A stretch of 17,170 nucleotides of DNA, from positions 1 through 17,170 of the forward strand of contig USJB01000004.1 of the NCBI GenBank assembly GCA_900554905.1, read 5' to 3'. The translations under genes were made by a program, and so were the position numbers. Every line of letters begins with the position of its first letter. The stretch's first letter is position 1. This document shows, piece by piece, positions 1 to 7,460 of the stretch. This stretch comes from an uncultured Collinsella sp. Its GTDB lineage: Bacteria > Actinomycetota > Coriobacteriia > Coriobacteriales > Coriobacteriaceae. The notes under the pieces are model-generated. The model saw only the letters and a program-made list of their open reading frames with translations, was not told the DNA's origin and did not search any database.

Positions 1-221
1 TCGGTGCCACGGGCGCCATCGAGGTCATGGCCTGTGCCATGGCGCTCGAGCAGGGCGTGGTGCCGCCGACCATTAACTACCACACACCCGATCCCGCCTG
101 CGATCTTGACTATACGCCCAATCGCGCGGTTCGCGCCGATCTTACCTGGGCGCTTTCGACCAACCTGGGCTTTGGCGGGCACAACGCCGCCATCGCGCTG
201 CGTAGATATACGAGGAGCTAG
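1..221 (+). CDS. fabF: Beta-ketoacyl-ACP synthase II (FabF), C-terminal end only
   Basis: Partial gene: the open frame enters from the left edge (codons in phase from base 3) and stops with TAG at 219-221. FabF condenses malonyl-ACP with acyl-ACP in each elongation round of type II fatty-acid synthesis, in the cytosol. The visible 72 codons read as the last part of a thiolase-fold KAS enzyme. A GATGAIEVMAC segment is followed by PPTINYHTPDP and then by STNLGFGGHNAAI, the glycine-rich C-terminal loop typical of FabF. The active-site Cys and first His lie upstream of the window. The stop is three bases before the accB start, so the genes are surely co-transcribed. FabB is a less likely alternative, given the neighbours. 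Confidence 0.9.
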   Translation, partial: GATGAIEVMACAMALEQGVVPPTINYHTPDPACDLDYTPNRAVRADLTWALSTNLGFGGHNAAIALRRYTRS

Positions 222-224
222 AGC

Positions 225-701
225 ATGGATTCCAAAAGACTTGCCGAGATAGCCGATGTTATGGAGGACCGCGGCCTCACGCGCGTACGCGTTGAGGAGC
301 CCGATGGCACCGCGGTCGAGCTCGAACGCGCGAGCGCCGCGCAGCCGGTTGCCGTGCCCATGCCTATGCCGGGTGCCGTGACTGCTCCGGCGGTGGCTCC
401 TGTCGCCATGCCTGCCGCCGCACCGGAGCCCGCCGCGCAGGCGCCTGCCGCCGCACCGGAGCCCAAGGGCACCGAGGTGACCGCTCCCATGGTCGGCGTG
501 TTCTATGCTGCCCCGGCGCCGGGCGACGAACCGTTTGTACACGTGGGCTCCAAGGTCAAGGCCGGCGAGACCCTCTGCATCATCGAGGCCATGAAGGTTC
601 TCAACGAGGTGACGGCCGAGGCAGACGGCGAGGTGCTCGAGATCTGCGTGGCCGACGGCGACCTCGTGGAGTTTGGCAGCTGCCTCATGAGGATCGGATA
701 G
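225..701 (+). CDS. accB: Biotin carboxyl carrier protein of acetyl-CoA carboxylase (AccB)
   Basis: A 158-residue BCCP. It carries biotin between the biotin carboxylase (AccC) and the carboxyltransferase (AccDA), which makes malonyl-CoA for fatty-acid synthesis. The order is typical: a short N-terminal segment (about 1-38), a flexible Ala/Pro-rich linker (about 39-80), then the biotinyl/lipoyl barrel (about 84-158). The biotinylation site reads EAMKVLNE, a variant of the usual EAMKLMNE, with Lys124 as the expected attachment residue. Length and layout match the family. The start is ATG 225, with GAGGAG about 8 bases upstream overlapping the end of fabF. A biotin protein ligase must be encoded elsewhere. 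Confidence 0.96.
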   Translation: MDSKRLAEIADVMEDRGLTRVRVEEPDGTAVELERASAAQPVAVPMPMPGAVTAPAVAPVAMPAAAPEPAAQAPAAAPEPKGTEVTAPMVGVFYAAPAPGDEPFVHVGSKVKAGETLCIIEAMKVLNEVTAEADGEVLEICVADGDLVEFGSCLMRIG

Positions 702-705
702 GTGA
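700..705 (+). promoter_or_regulatory. Ribosome binding site that fixes the fabZ start
   Basis: AGGTGA overlaps the accB stop codon and lies 5 bases before ATG 711. It supports that ATG over the in-frame GTG at 702, which has no equivalent site. Confidence 0.6.
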
Positions 706-710
706 TATCC

Positions 711-1133
711 ATGAACAAAGAAGAGCTCAAGAAGCTGTTGCCGCATCGTGAGCCGATGCTTTTGCTCGACGAAGCCGAGCTAGTGGGCGACGAGGCCCAC
801 GGCAAGATCACGATTACGGGCGACGAGTACTTTTTGCAGGGGCATTTTCCGGGAAACCCGGTCGTCCCCGGCGTGATTCAGTGCGAGATGCTCGCCCAGA
901 ACTGCTGCGTGCTGCTGATGGGCGATGAGGAGGCGCGCGGCGCGACGCCGTTCTACACCAGTCTGGACAAGGTGCGCTTTAAGCGTCCGGTGCGCCCGGG
1001 CGACACGGTTGATCTGGTGTGCTCCATCACGCGTGCGCGCGGGCCGTTCCGCTTTGCGACAGGTATTGCGAGCGTTAACGGTGAGGTTTGCTGCCGCGCC
1101 GATATGTCTTTTGCACTCATGCACGAAAGTTAA
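711..1133 (+). CDS. fabZ: 3-hydroxyacyl-ACP dehydratase (FabZ)
   Basis: A 140-residue hot-dog-fold dehydratase that removes water from 3-hydroxyacyl-ACP to give trans-2-enoyl-ACP in the elongation cycle. The N-terminal LLPHREPMLLLD block is a FabZ hallmark. The catalytic segment HFPGNPVVPGVIQCEMLAQ places the active-site His at residue 45 and the Glu at 59. Length agrees with FabZ and is shorter than FabA. An in-frame GTG at 702 would add three residues, but the Shine-Dalgarno position favours ATG 711. It sits between accB and accC, as in the streptococcal/lactobacillal fab clusters. No isomerase partner (FabA or FabM) is visible here, so whether this enzyme also serves unsaturated-fatty-acid synthesis cannot be told. 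Confidence 0.95.
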   Translation: MNKEELKKLLPHREPMLLLDEAELVGDEAHGKITITGDEYFLQGHFPGNPVVPGVIQCEMLAQNCCVLLMGDEEARGATPFYTSLDKVRFKRPVRPGDTVDLVCSITRARGPFRFATGIASVNGEVCCRADMSFALMHES

Positions 1134-1143
1134 GGAAGGCTTC

Positions 1144-2487
1144 ATGTTCGACAAAGTGCTCATCGCCAACCGCGGCGAAGTCGCGGTCCGTGTTATCCGC
1201 GCGTGCCGCGATATGGGCATCAAGACCGTCGCCGTCTACTCCACGGCCGATGCGGACGCGCTGCACGTGCAGCTTGCCGACGAGGCGTATTGCATCGGCG
1301 GCCCGCGTCTTGCCGAGAGCTACCTCAACGACGACGCTGTGCTCACCTGTGCCGTAAAGTCGGGGGCAAAGGCGATCCATCCTGGCTACGGTTTCTTTTC
1401 CGAGAAGGCGAGCTTCGTGCGCGACTGCGACAAGTATGGCCTGGCGTTTGTCGGTCCTTCTGCCGAGGTGATCGACAGCATGGGCGACAAAGATGCCGCA
1501 CGTCGAACGGCTGCCGCCGCGGGCGTGCCCATCGTACCGGGTTGCGATTTGCTCAAAAGTCCCGAGGAGGCAACGGTCGAGGCCGAGCGCATTGGCTGTC
1601 CCGTGCTCATCAAGGCGCGTGCAGGTGGCGGCGGTCGCGGCATTCGCAAGGTCGAGCGCGTGGAAGATGCGGCAAAGGCGTTCATCGAGGCGCGTGCCGA
1701 GGGCGAGGCCGTTTTTGGCGACGGCGAGTGCTACATGGAGAAGTTCGTCGCGCCGGCGCACCACGTTGAGGTGCAGATTATGGCCGATAAGCAGGGCCAT
1801 GTGTTTTCGCTTGGCGAGCGCGAGTGCTCGGTGCAGCGTCGCAACCAAAAGCTGATCGAGGAGAGCCCCGCGCCGTGCCTCGACGGACACGACGATATTC
1901 GTGCCCGTATGCACAAGGCGGCGCGTGACCTGGCTCGTGCCGTTGGCTACGAAGGAGCCGGTACCATCGAGTTCCTGTATTCGGACGACGGCAATTTCTA
2001 CTTTATGGAAATGAACACGCGCTTGCAGGTGGAGCATCCGGTTACGGAGTTTGTGACCGATACCGACTTGGTCAAGTGGCAGCTGCGCGTGGCAGCCGGC
2101 CAACCTCTGCCCTTTGAGCAGGAGGACATGCCGGTCCGCAACCACGCCATGGAGTGCCGCATCAATGCCGAAACGCCGGACTTTCTGCCGTCATGCGGAA
2201 CGGTCACTGCGTTGCGTGTGCCGGGTGGTCCGCGCGTGCGCTGGGATTCCGCCATGTTTACCGGGGCCGCCGTTCCGCCGTACTACGACTCCATGCTCGG
2301 CAAGCTCATCGTGTGCGCGCCCACGCGTGACGGTGCCATTCGCAAGATGCGCTCGGCCCTGGGCGAGCTCGTGATTGAGGGCGTGAGCGAAAACAGCGAG
2401 CTTCAGCTCGACGTGCTGGCAAACGACGAGTTCTTGTCGGGCATGTATCACACCGATCTGATGGGGCATCTCTATGCTGATGAATAG
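1144..2487 (+). CDS. accC: Acetyl-CoA carboxylase, biotin carboxylase subunit (AccC)
   Basis: A 447-residue biotin carboxylase that uses ATP and bicarbonate to carboxylate the biotin on AccB. The N-terminal domain opens with MFDKVLIANRGEVAVRVIRA. The ATP-grasp domain carries KARAGGGGRGIRKV (Lys157 and the glycine loop) and the MEMNTRLQVEHPVTE block, with Glu289, Asn291, Arg293 and Glu297 as the metal and catalytic residues. A biotin-carboxylase C-terminal domain completes it. Length equals the stand-alone bacterial enzyme. There is no BCCP domain at the C-terminus, unlike the fused alpha subunits common in Actinobacteria. ATG 1144 is chosen because the protein begins exactly at the family N-terminus and AAGGAAGG precedes it. 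The 3' end overlaps the next frame by up to 14 bases. Confidence 0.97.
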   Translation: MFDKVLIANRGEVAVRVIRACRDMGIKTVAVYSTADADALHVQLADEAYCIGGPRLAESYLNDDAVLTCAVKSGAKAIHPGYGFFSEKASFVRDCDKYGLAFVGPSAEVIDSMGDKDAARRTAAAAGVPIVPGCDLLKSPEEATVEAERIGCPVLIKARAGGGGRGIRKVERVEDAAKAFIEARAEGEAVFGDGECYMEKFVAPAHHVEVQIMADKQGHVFSLGERECSVQRRNQKLIEESPAPCLDGHDDIRARMHKAARDLARAVGYEGAGTIEFLYSDDGNFYFMEMNTRLQVEHPVTEFVTDTDLVKWQLRVAAGQPLPFEQEDMPVRNHAMECRINAETPDFLPSCGTVTALRVPGGPRVRWDSAMFTGAAVPPYYDSMLGKLIVCAPTRDGAIRKMRSALGELVIEGVSENSELQLDVLANDEFLSGMYHTDLMGHLYADE

Positions 2488-3025
2488 AAAAGCGAAGACG
2501 GTCAACGTCCTCGAGGGGCCGATGACCGAGTCGTGCGCCGAGTTTCCCGCGCGCCACGTGTTTATCAAGTGCCCGGAGTGCCGCCGCGTGATCGATGAGG
2601 CACGCCTGCACGACAACCTCGAGGTCTGCCCTCGTTGCGGCAAACACTTTCGCGTGAGCGGTCGCGCGCGCATGCGCATGACGGTCGACGAGGGCACGTT
2701 TGAGGAATGGGATGCCAATCTGGCGTCGGAGGACTTCCTCTCGTTTCCCGGCTATGCCGACAAGCTCAAGAGCGTGAGCGAGCGTTCGGGCGAGCGCGAT
2801 GCCGTTGTGTGCGGCAGGGGCAAAATCTGCGGTTGCGATACCGCGCTCTTCTTTATGGACGCTAACTTTATGATGGGCTCGATGGGCTCCGTGGTGGGCG
2901 AGAAGATCTGTCGCGCATTTGAGCGTGCGACCGAGCTGGGATTGCCAGTTGTCGGCTTTACCGTTTCGGGCGGTGCTCGGCGTGACATCGCTTATGCAGA
3001 TGGCCAAGATTTCTGCGGCGGTTAG
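2480..3025 (+). CDS. accD: AccD (beta) N-terminal half, 5' piece of the broken accDA
   Basis: This piece carries the AccD zinc ribbon: CPEC at residues 31-34 and CPRC at 50-53 (counting from ATG 2480), a C-x2-C / C-x2-C pair as in bacterial AccD. It continues with the first part of the crotonase-like carboxyltransferase fold (FPGYADKL, MDANFMMGSMGSVVGEKICRAFE, LPVVGFTVSGGAR). After residue 167 the reading is out of phase (RDIAYADGQDFCGG) and ends at TAG. Taken alone it could not be an active enzyme, because the second half of the fold and the MQE motif are absent. Confidence 0.75.
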   Translation: MNRKAKTVNVLEGPMTESCAEFPARHVFIKCPECRRVIDEARLHDNLEVCPRCGKHFRVSGRARMRMTVDEGTFEEWDANLASEDFLSFPGYADKLKSVSERSGERDAVVCGRGKICGCDTALFFMDANFMMGSMGSVVGEKICRAFERATELGLPVVGFTVSGGARRDIAYADGQDFCGG

Positions 3026-4187
3026 GCGCCACAGCGAGGCGGGCGGCCTGTATATCACGGTGCTCACCGACCCCACGACCGGAGGCGTAACCGCGAGCTT
3101 TGCCATGGAGGGCGATATTATCCTGGCCGAGCCCGATGCCCTGACGGCATTTGCCGGCCCGCGCGTGATCGAGCAGAACATGCACAAGCGCCTGCCCAAG
3201 GGATTCCAGCGCTCCGAGTTTTTGCTGGAGCACGGCTTTTGCGATGCCGTCGTTCCGCGTGGCGAGATTGCGCTCACGGTAGGCGAGCTGCTGGCGCTGC
3301 ACGAAGGGCATGCGCCCGGCCTGGGGGCACCGCATGAGATCGTGCATACGGGTCGCCGCGGCAAAAAGCTGGGGCACTTGTTCAAGCGCTCGACGGCACC
3401 AAAAACCGCGCTCGAGATTGTCAAGCAGACCCGCTCGGCAGATCGCGCCACGGCGGGCGAGATGATCTCGCTGGGCCTGGATGGATTTGTGGAGCTGCAT
3501 GGCGACCGTTACTTTGGCGACGACGCTGCCGTGGTGGGCGGCATCGGCTGGAAGGACGGACGACCCGTAACGGTCATCGCCATCGAGCGCGGCACCACGA
3601 CCAAAGAGCGCATGCGTCGCAACTTTGGTATGGCACATCCCGAGGGCTACCGCAAAGCGCGTCGCCTTATGCGCCAAGCCGAAAAGTTTGGTCGACCGGT
3701 TCTGTGCCTGGTCGATACTTCGGGCGCGTTTTGCGGCATCGGTGCCGAGGAGCGCGGCCAGGGCGAGGCGATTGCCCGGAATCTCATGGAGATGAGCGGC
3801 CTTAAGACGCCGATTGTCTCGGTGGTGACAGGCGAGGGCGGCTCTGGTGGCGCGCTGGCGCTGTCCGTGGCCGACCGCATCCTGATGCTCTCGAGCTCGG
3901 CCTATTCAGTCGTGAGCCCCGAGGCCTGTGCGTCGATCCTGTGGAAGGATACCGAGCGTGCGGATGAGGCCGCCGAGGCGCTTAAGCTCACGGCCCCCGA
4001 TCTGCTGGCGCTCGGCATCATCGACGGCATTGTTGACGATAAGGGCCTGTCGCATGAGGAGATCGCCGGTGCCGTCATGTCCTCGGCATTTGATGCCTTC
4101 GATACGCTTGGGCAGCTCGACGACGCGACCCTCACAAACCTCCGCTACGAAAAGTACCGCGCAATCGGTCGATACCGCACGATGTGA
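2979..4187 (+). CDS. accA: AccD C-terminal half fused to AccA (alpha), 3' piece of the broken accDA
   Basis: From about 2979 to 3300 the frame encodes the second half of AccD (LTDPTTGGVTASFAMEGDII, FAGPRVIEQ, GFQRSEFLLEHGF). A linker of about 40 residues with HEIVHTGRRGKKLGHLFKRS then leads into AccA: ELHGDRYFGDDAAVVGGIGW, RRNFGMAHPEGYRKARRLM, GAEERGQGEAIARNLMEMS, and the oxyanion-hole glycines GEGGSGGA near 3831-3854. No stop or start separates the two parts, so the fusion is real regardless of the upstream frameshift. The AccA part lacks the long helical N-terminus of the E. coli subunit and resembles the short streptococcal form. DTSGAFCGIG replaces the usual DTPGAYPGVG. No good ribosome site precedes the first ATG (2994). 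Confidence 0.8.
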   Translation, partial: GVTSLMQMAKISAAVRRHSEAGGLYITVLTDPTTGGVTASFAMEGDIILAEPDALTAFAGPRVIEQNMHKRLPKGFQRSEFLLEHGFCDAVVPRGEIALTVGELLALHEGHAPGLGAPHEIVHTGRRGKKLGHLFKRSTAPKTALEIVKQTRSADRATAGEMISLGLDGFVELHGDRYFGDDAAVVGGIGWKDGRPVTVIAIERGTTTKERMRRNFGMAHPEGYRKARRLMRQAEKFGRPVLCLVDTSGAFCGIGAEERGQGEAIARNLMEMSGLKTPIVSVVTGEGGSGGALALSVADRILMLSSSAYSVVSPEACASILWKDTERADEAAEALKLTAPDLLALGIIDGIVDDKGLSHEEIAGAVMSSAFDAFDTLGQLDDATLTNLRYEKYRAIGRYRTM

Positions 4188-4203
4188 CAAAGGGACAGCC
4201 CGC

Positions 4204-5442
4204 ATGTCATATTGGGAAAGGCGTTCCATGCTACAAGTTTCTAACACCTCGTTTACAACGTCGGTTTCATCAAACGCCATGGCCGTGGTGGACTATCTGT
4301 CCAAAAGCATGATGTCGGCACTGCCGTTTATTGTCTGCGCGGCGTTGTTCCGCACCGTCGCTGTCATTATGGGCGAAGGCATGCTGGGCCTGTGGTCTGC
4401 CGATTCCGATATCTATCGCCTGTTCTACAGTTGGCTCTATAACGCCGGCTACTACTTTTTGCCCATTTATCTTGGTTGGGCGGCCGCCCGCCAGCTCGGT
4501 TGCTCGGAGCAGCTGGGCATGATGCTGGGCGGCGTATTGATTGCACCCGATTTACTCAAGCTTGTCGATGCCGCATCGACGACGGGGGCATCGATGACTT
4601 CCGTGTATGGTCTGCTTCCTGCGCCGGTCAACGATTACACGACGACTGTTATTCCGGTTCTCATCTCGGTGCCCGTGCTATGGCGAGTGGAGTGTTTCTT
4701 TAAACGCGTTATCCCTAAGGCCGTGGCGTTTTCGTTTGTTCCGTTTGCGACCATGCTTGTCATGGTTCCGGTTTCGCTGTGTATTACGGCGCCGGCGGGC
4801 AGCTATCTGGGCATGCTGTTGGGCCAGCTTATGTTTATGCTTGGCAATTCCGGTGGCATCGTGTCGCTGCTCACGCTCATGGGGCTTGCTGCGGGCTGGG
4901 AGTTCCTAAAGATCGCCGGCGTCAGCAACGTTGTCCTATCGCTCGCCTATGCGCAGTTTATGAGTGTGGGAACGGATTCGTGCATCCTGATCGCCGCGAC
5001 GATGGCAACGTTCGCCGTTTGGGGCATGCCCTTTGGCGCGTCGCTTCGCGTTGCGGATAAGGACGAGAAGACGCTCATGCTGGGCTATTCGATCTCGGGT
5101 GTTCTTGGCGGCGTAAGCGAGCCGGCGCTGTACGGTTGCGGCTTTAAATATGGCAGGTGCCTGACGTGCATGGCCATTGGCGGCGCCGTCGGAGGCCTTG
5201 TTGCGGCCGTGGGCCACGTTACGGCCTATACCATCGGCATGACGAATGTCCTTATGGTCATTGGCTTTGCCACGGGCGGCATCTCGAACCTGCTGTGGTG
5301 CTGCGCTGCCGGCGGTGTGGCATTTGCGGTGTCTGCGGCGCTGAGCTACTGCTTTGGCGTGGTGCCGGCGAAGGGACAGACGACGGGGGACGGAGCCGAT
5401 TTGCCCGAAACCTCTAAGAGCGTGGCCGAAGTAAGCGCGTAA
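4204..5442 (+). CDS. PTS EIIC permease domain protein, glucose/beta-glucoside superfamily, without EIIA or EIIB
   Basis: A 412-residue, very hydrophobic protein with about ten membrane segments. The segment GGVSEPALYG (Gly303-Pro307 region) is a variant of the GITEPAIYG motif that marks the sugar-binding loop of EIIC domains in the glucose/sucrose/beta-glucoside PTS family. The protein ends in a short polar tail (about 25 residues). No EIIB cysteine motif or EIIA histidine domain is fused to it or encoded next to it, so it would need partners from elsewhere. It starts 16 bases after accDA. AAAGGG lies 9 bases before ATG 4204, and GGAAAGG lies 6 bases before a second ATG at 4228, so the true start may be the shorter one. 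The substrate cannot be read from the sequence. Confidence 0.85.
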   Translation: MSYWERRSMLQVSNTSFTTSVSSNAMAVVDYLSKSMMSALPFIVCAALFRTVAVIMGEGMLGLWSADSDIYRLFYSWLYNAGYYFLPIYLGWAAARQLGCSEQLGMMLGGVLIAPDLLKLVDAASTTGASMTSVYGLLPAPVNDYTTTVIPVLISVPVLWRVECFFKRVIPKAVAFSFVPFATMLVMVPVSLCITAPAGSYLGMLLGQLMFMLGNSGGIVSLLTLMGLAAGWEFLKIAGVSNVVLSLAYAQFMSVGTDSCILIAATMATFAVWGMPFGASLRVADKDEKTLMLGYSISGVLGGVSEPALYGCGFKYGRCLTCMAIGGAVGGLVAAVGHVTAYTIGMTNVLMVIGFATGGISNLLWCCAAGGVAFAVSAALSYCFGVVPAKGQTTGDGADLPETSKSVAEVSA

Positions 5443-5480
5443 ACCTGTGCGACACAAGGACGATTCCTTTGCCATATTCC

Positions 5481-5514
5481 AAGGCCGTGGCCCGTGTGGG
5501 TTGCGGCCTTTTTT
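5481..5514 (+). terminator. Rho-independent terminator after the EIIC gene
   Basis: AAGGCCG pairs with CGGCCTT, and an inner GGCCC pairs with GGGTT around a GTGT loop. The hairpin is followed directly by a T run (5509-5514). It closes the fab-acc-EIIC transcription unit and implies a separate promoter for the next gene. Confidence 0.85.
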
Positions 5515-5593
5515 GTATCTGGGGGACAAAGTGGCTACACTACAATCCGTTTGAGCAATAGATATATAGGTAGTACCGTGGGGGCGGATGTAG

Positions 5594-6748
5594 ATGGTCG
5601 AGTGGATTGTTAAGCGTGCGCAGGGCGACCGTGCGCGCGTGGGCACGTTGACGGGCGTGGTGTGTATTCTCGCCAATGTGGCACTATGCGCTGCGAAGGG
5701 CGTAATTGGCGTGCTGTCGGGATCGGTTTCGATTGTGGCGGATGCCATGAACAACCTGTCCGATGCAAGCTCGAATATCGTGAGCGTGCTGGGCTTTAAG
5801 CTGGCGAGCAAGCCGGCCGACCCCGAGCATCCTTACGGCCACGGTCGCTACGAGTATCTCTCGGGTCTGGTCGTGGCGGCACTCGTGCTGCTGATTGGCG
5901 TTGAGCTGGTGAAGTCCTCGGTCGAGCGCGTCATCCACCCCGAACCTGTCGAGTTCTCGCTTGCCCTGGTGGCAGTCCTGGCGCTTTCGATGGTTGTTAA
6001 GCTGTGGATGGCGGCGCTCAACCAAAAGCTCGGCGATCGCATTGAGTCCGAGACGCTGCATGCGACCGCGCAGGATTCCAAGAACGATGTCCTTGCCACA
6101 GGCGCCGTGCTGGCATGTGCGATTGTTTCGCAGGTGACGCACATCAATCTTGACGCATGGGTTGGCCTTGCCGTTGGCGCCTATATTGGCTGGAGCGGCC
6201 TTGAACTTATTCAAGATACGGTGAGCCCGCTTTTGGGCCAGTCACCCGATCCTAAGCTGGTCAAGCACATTCGAGACAAGATCATGAGCTATCCCGGCGT
6301 TTTGGGCGTTCACGATTTGATGGTTCACGACTACGGCCCGGGCAGGAAGTTTGCAAGTGCGCACGCCGAGATGGCGGCCGAGGCCAGCCCGCTGGAAAGC
6401 CACGACACGCTCGATAACATCGAGCAGTCGTTTAGGGACGAAGACGGCATGATCGTCACGCTTCACTACGATCCCATCGTGACCGATGACCCCAAGGTGG
6501 CGAGCATGCGCTTGCGCATTCACGCCATGGCTCAGGAGATCGATAACCGCCTCTCGATTCATGATTTGCGCTGCGTGCCGGGCCCCACGCACACCAACGT
6601 GATCTTTGACTGCGTGCGTCCCTCGGATCTGCAGATGAGTGCCGAAGACTTAAAGCACGCGCTGGCACAACGGGTCGAATCGGAATTTCCCAAGTCGATT
6701 GCCAAGATTACGATCGACGAAGACTACGTAGGGCATACCCACGAGTAA
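5594..6748 (+). CDS. Cation diffusion facilitator family transporter
   Basis: A 384-residue membrane protein of the CDF (cation efflux) family, which exports divalent metals such as Zn, Mn, Fe or Co against protons. The membrane domain spans about 15-215. Metal-site residues are visible in TM2 (DAMNNLSDASSN, with Asp50, Asn54 and Asp57) and in TM5 (HATAQDSKNDVLAT, with Asp161 and Asp165). The conserved HPYGHGRYEY loop lies at about 79-88. A cytoplasmic metal-binding-type domain follows (about 216-300). A further C-terminal section of about 85 residues ends in a His-containing tail (VGHTHE), making the protein longer than the usual 300 residues. ATG 5594 follows GGGGCGG. Metal specificity cannot be assigned. 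Confidence 0.93.
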   Translation: MVEWIVKRAQGDRARVGTLTGVVCILANVALCAAKGVIGVLSGSVSIVADAMNNLSDASSNIVSVLGFKLASKPADPEHPYGHGRYEYLSGLVVAALVLLIGVELVKSSVERVIHPEPVEFSLALVAVLALSMVVKLWMAALNQKLGDRIESETLHATAQDSKNDVLATGAVLACAIVSQVTHINLDAWVGLAVGAYIGWSGLELIQDTVSPLLGQSPDPKLVKHIRDKIMSYPGVLGVHDLMVHDYGPGRKFASAHAEMAAEASPLESHDTLDNIEQSFRDEDGMIVTLHYDPIVTDDPKVASMRLRIHAMAQEIDNRLSIHDLRCVPGPTHTNVIFDCVRPSDLQMSAEDLKHALAQRVESEFPKSIAKITIDEDYVGHTHE

Positions 6749-6787
6749 GGCTGTGCCGGCAAAGCAGGTTATGCAGAAGGGGAGAGC

Positions 6788-7426
6788 ATGAAGAAGCTGT
6801 ATCTACTCCGCCACGGCCAGACGGACTTCAACGTCAAAAAGCTGGTCCAGGGCCGCTGCGATTCACCGTTGACCGACCTGGGCCGCAAACAAGCGGGAAT
6901 GGCAGCCGCATGGCTCAAGGGCCACGGCGTCGTCCCCGATAAAGTAGTCTCTTCGCCCCTAGGCCGAGCCATGGACACAGCTCAGCTCGTCGCAACCGAG
7001 CTCCTCGGCCCGGACGCAGCAGTCGAGCCCTGCGAAGGCATCATCGAGCGCTGCTACGGCTCCTTCGAAGAAGGCCCGCACGACGCGCTACCCACCGACG
7101 TCTGGGATCCGGGCGAGGATCTGGTCCCCTTTGGAGGAGAAGGAAGCCACGCGCTGCAAGAACGCATGGTAGACACCCTCACCAATCTCATGGGCGCCGA
7201 TGGTATCGAAACCCTCTTAGCAGTAAGCCACGGCAGTGCCAGCCGCCAATTCATCAAAGCTGCAGCCCCAGAGGGCTTCGAGCTCCCAACAAAACTCCCC
7301 AACTGCGCCATCATGGTCTTCGATTTTGACGATACGCGAGAAGAGGACGATACGCCCCGATGCAAGTTCACCTTGCAACAAATTGTGGATCCCCAACAAA
7401 GTAATTTGCTGAGCGAGCAGAGTTAA
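6788..7426 (+). CDS. Histidine phosphatase family protein (phosphoglycerate-mutase-like)
   Basis: A 212-residue histidine phosphatase. The N-terminal LLRHGQTDFN motif gives Arg8 and the phospho-accepting His9. Arg60 in SSPLGRAMDTA, Glu87 in IIERCYGSFEEG and His148 in AVSHGSASR complete the phosphate pocket and proton donor. The protein is shorter than the 2,3-bisphosphoglycerate-dependent mutase (about 250 residues) and lacks its extra loops. A broad-specificity phosphatase is therefore more likely than a glycolytic mutase. AAGGGGAGAG precedes ATG 6788, and the gap to the transporter gene is 39 bases with no terminator, so the two may be co-transcribed. Codon use (CTA, AGT, GCA, AAA) is visibly less biased than in the ribosomal genes that follow. 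Confidence 0.92.
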   Translation: MKKLYLLRHGQTDFNVKKLVQGRCDSPLTDLGRKQAGMAAAWLKGHGVVPDKVVSSPLGRAMDTAQLVATELLGPDAAVEPCEGIIERCYGSFEEGPHDALPTDVWDPGEDLVPFGGEGSHALQERMVDTLTNLMGADGIETLLAVSHGSASRQFIKAAAPEGFELPTKLPNCAIMVFDFDDTREEDDTPRCKFTLQQIVDPQQSNLLSEQS

Positions 7427-7460
7427 GCAGACATCAACGTGTCGTCTCCCGAGCTTGGCA

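Larger units (their letters stand above)
2480..4187 (+). pseudogene. accDA: Fused AccD-AccA carboxyltransferase, interrupted by a frameshift (apparent 11-nt deletion)
   Basis: Together the two frames encode a complete carboxyltransferase of about 570 residues, with the AccD (beta) and AccA (alpha) parts in one chain. It would transfer CO2 from carboxybiotin to acetyl-CoA. The frame is broken near 2978. Upstream the protein reads VSGGAR and then turns to nonsense up to TAG 3023-3025. Downstream, one frame over, it resumes as GVTSLMQMAKISAAVRRH. In AccD proteins the sequence here is SGGARMQEG followed by SLMQMAK. The observed gap therefore equals the loss of 11 nt (codons for about RMQE, with one base kept). 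The missing residues belong to the conserved oxyanion/active-site segment. This could be an assembly or sequencing error, or a real lesion. The enzyme is normally essential, so an error is quite possible. Start choice is open: ATG 2480 or 2474 overlap accC, while ATG 2522 has GAGGGG upstream. Confidence 0.85.

Noticed and set aside
2975..3025. Programmed +1 frameshift as the explanation for accDA
   Set aside because: A slip would restore the frame but not the missing RMQE residues that all AccD proteins carry. No slippery stretch or stimulatory structure is evident.
2306..3451. Long minus-strand open frame (381 codons) opposite accDA
   Set aside because: It lies across well-identified + strand genes in high-GC DNA, has low-complexity composition and resembles no family.
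5518..5546. Promoter for the cation transporter gene with TACAAT as the -10 box
   Set aside because: The -10 is fair, but no acceptable -35 box lies 16-18 bases upstream. A promoter is expected after the terminator but could not be placed.
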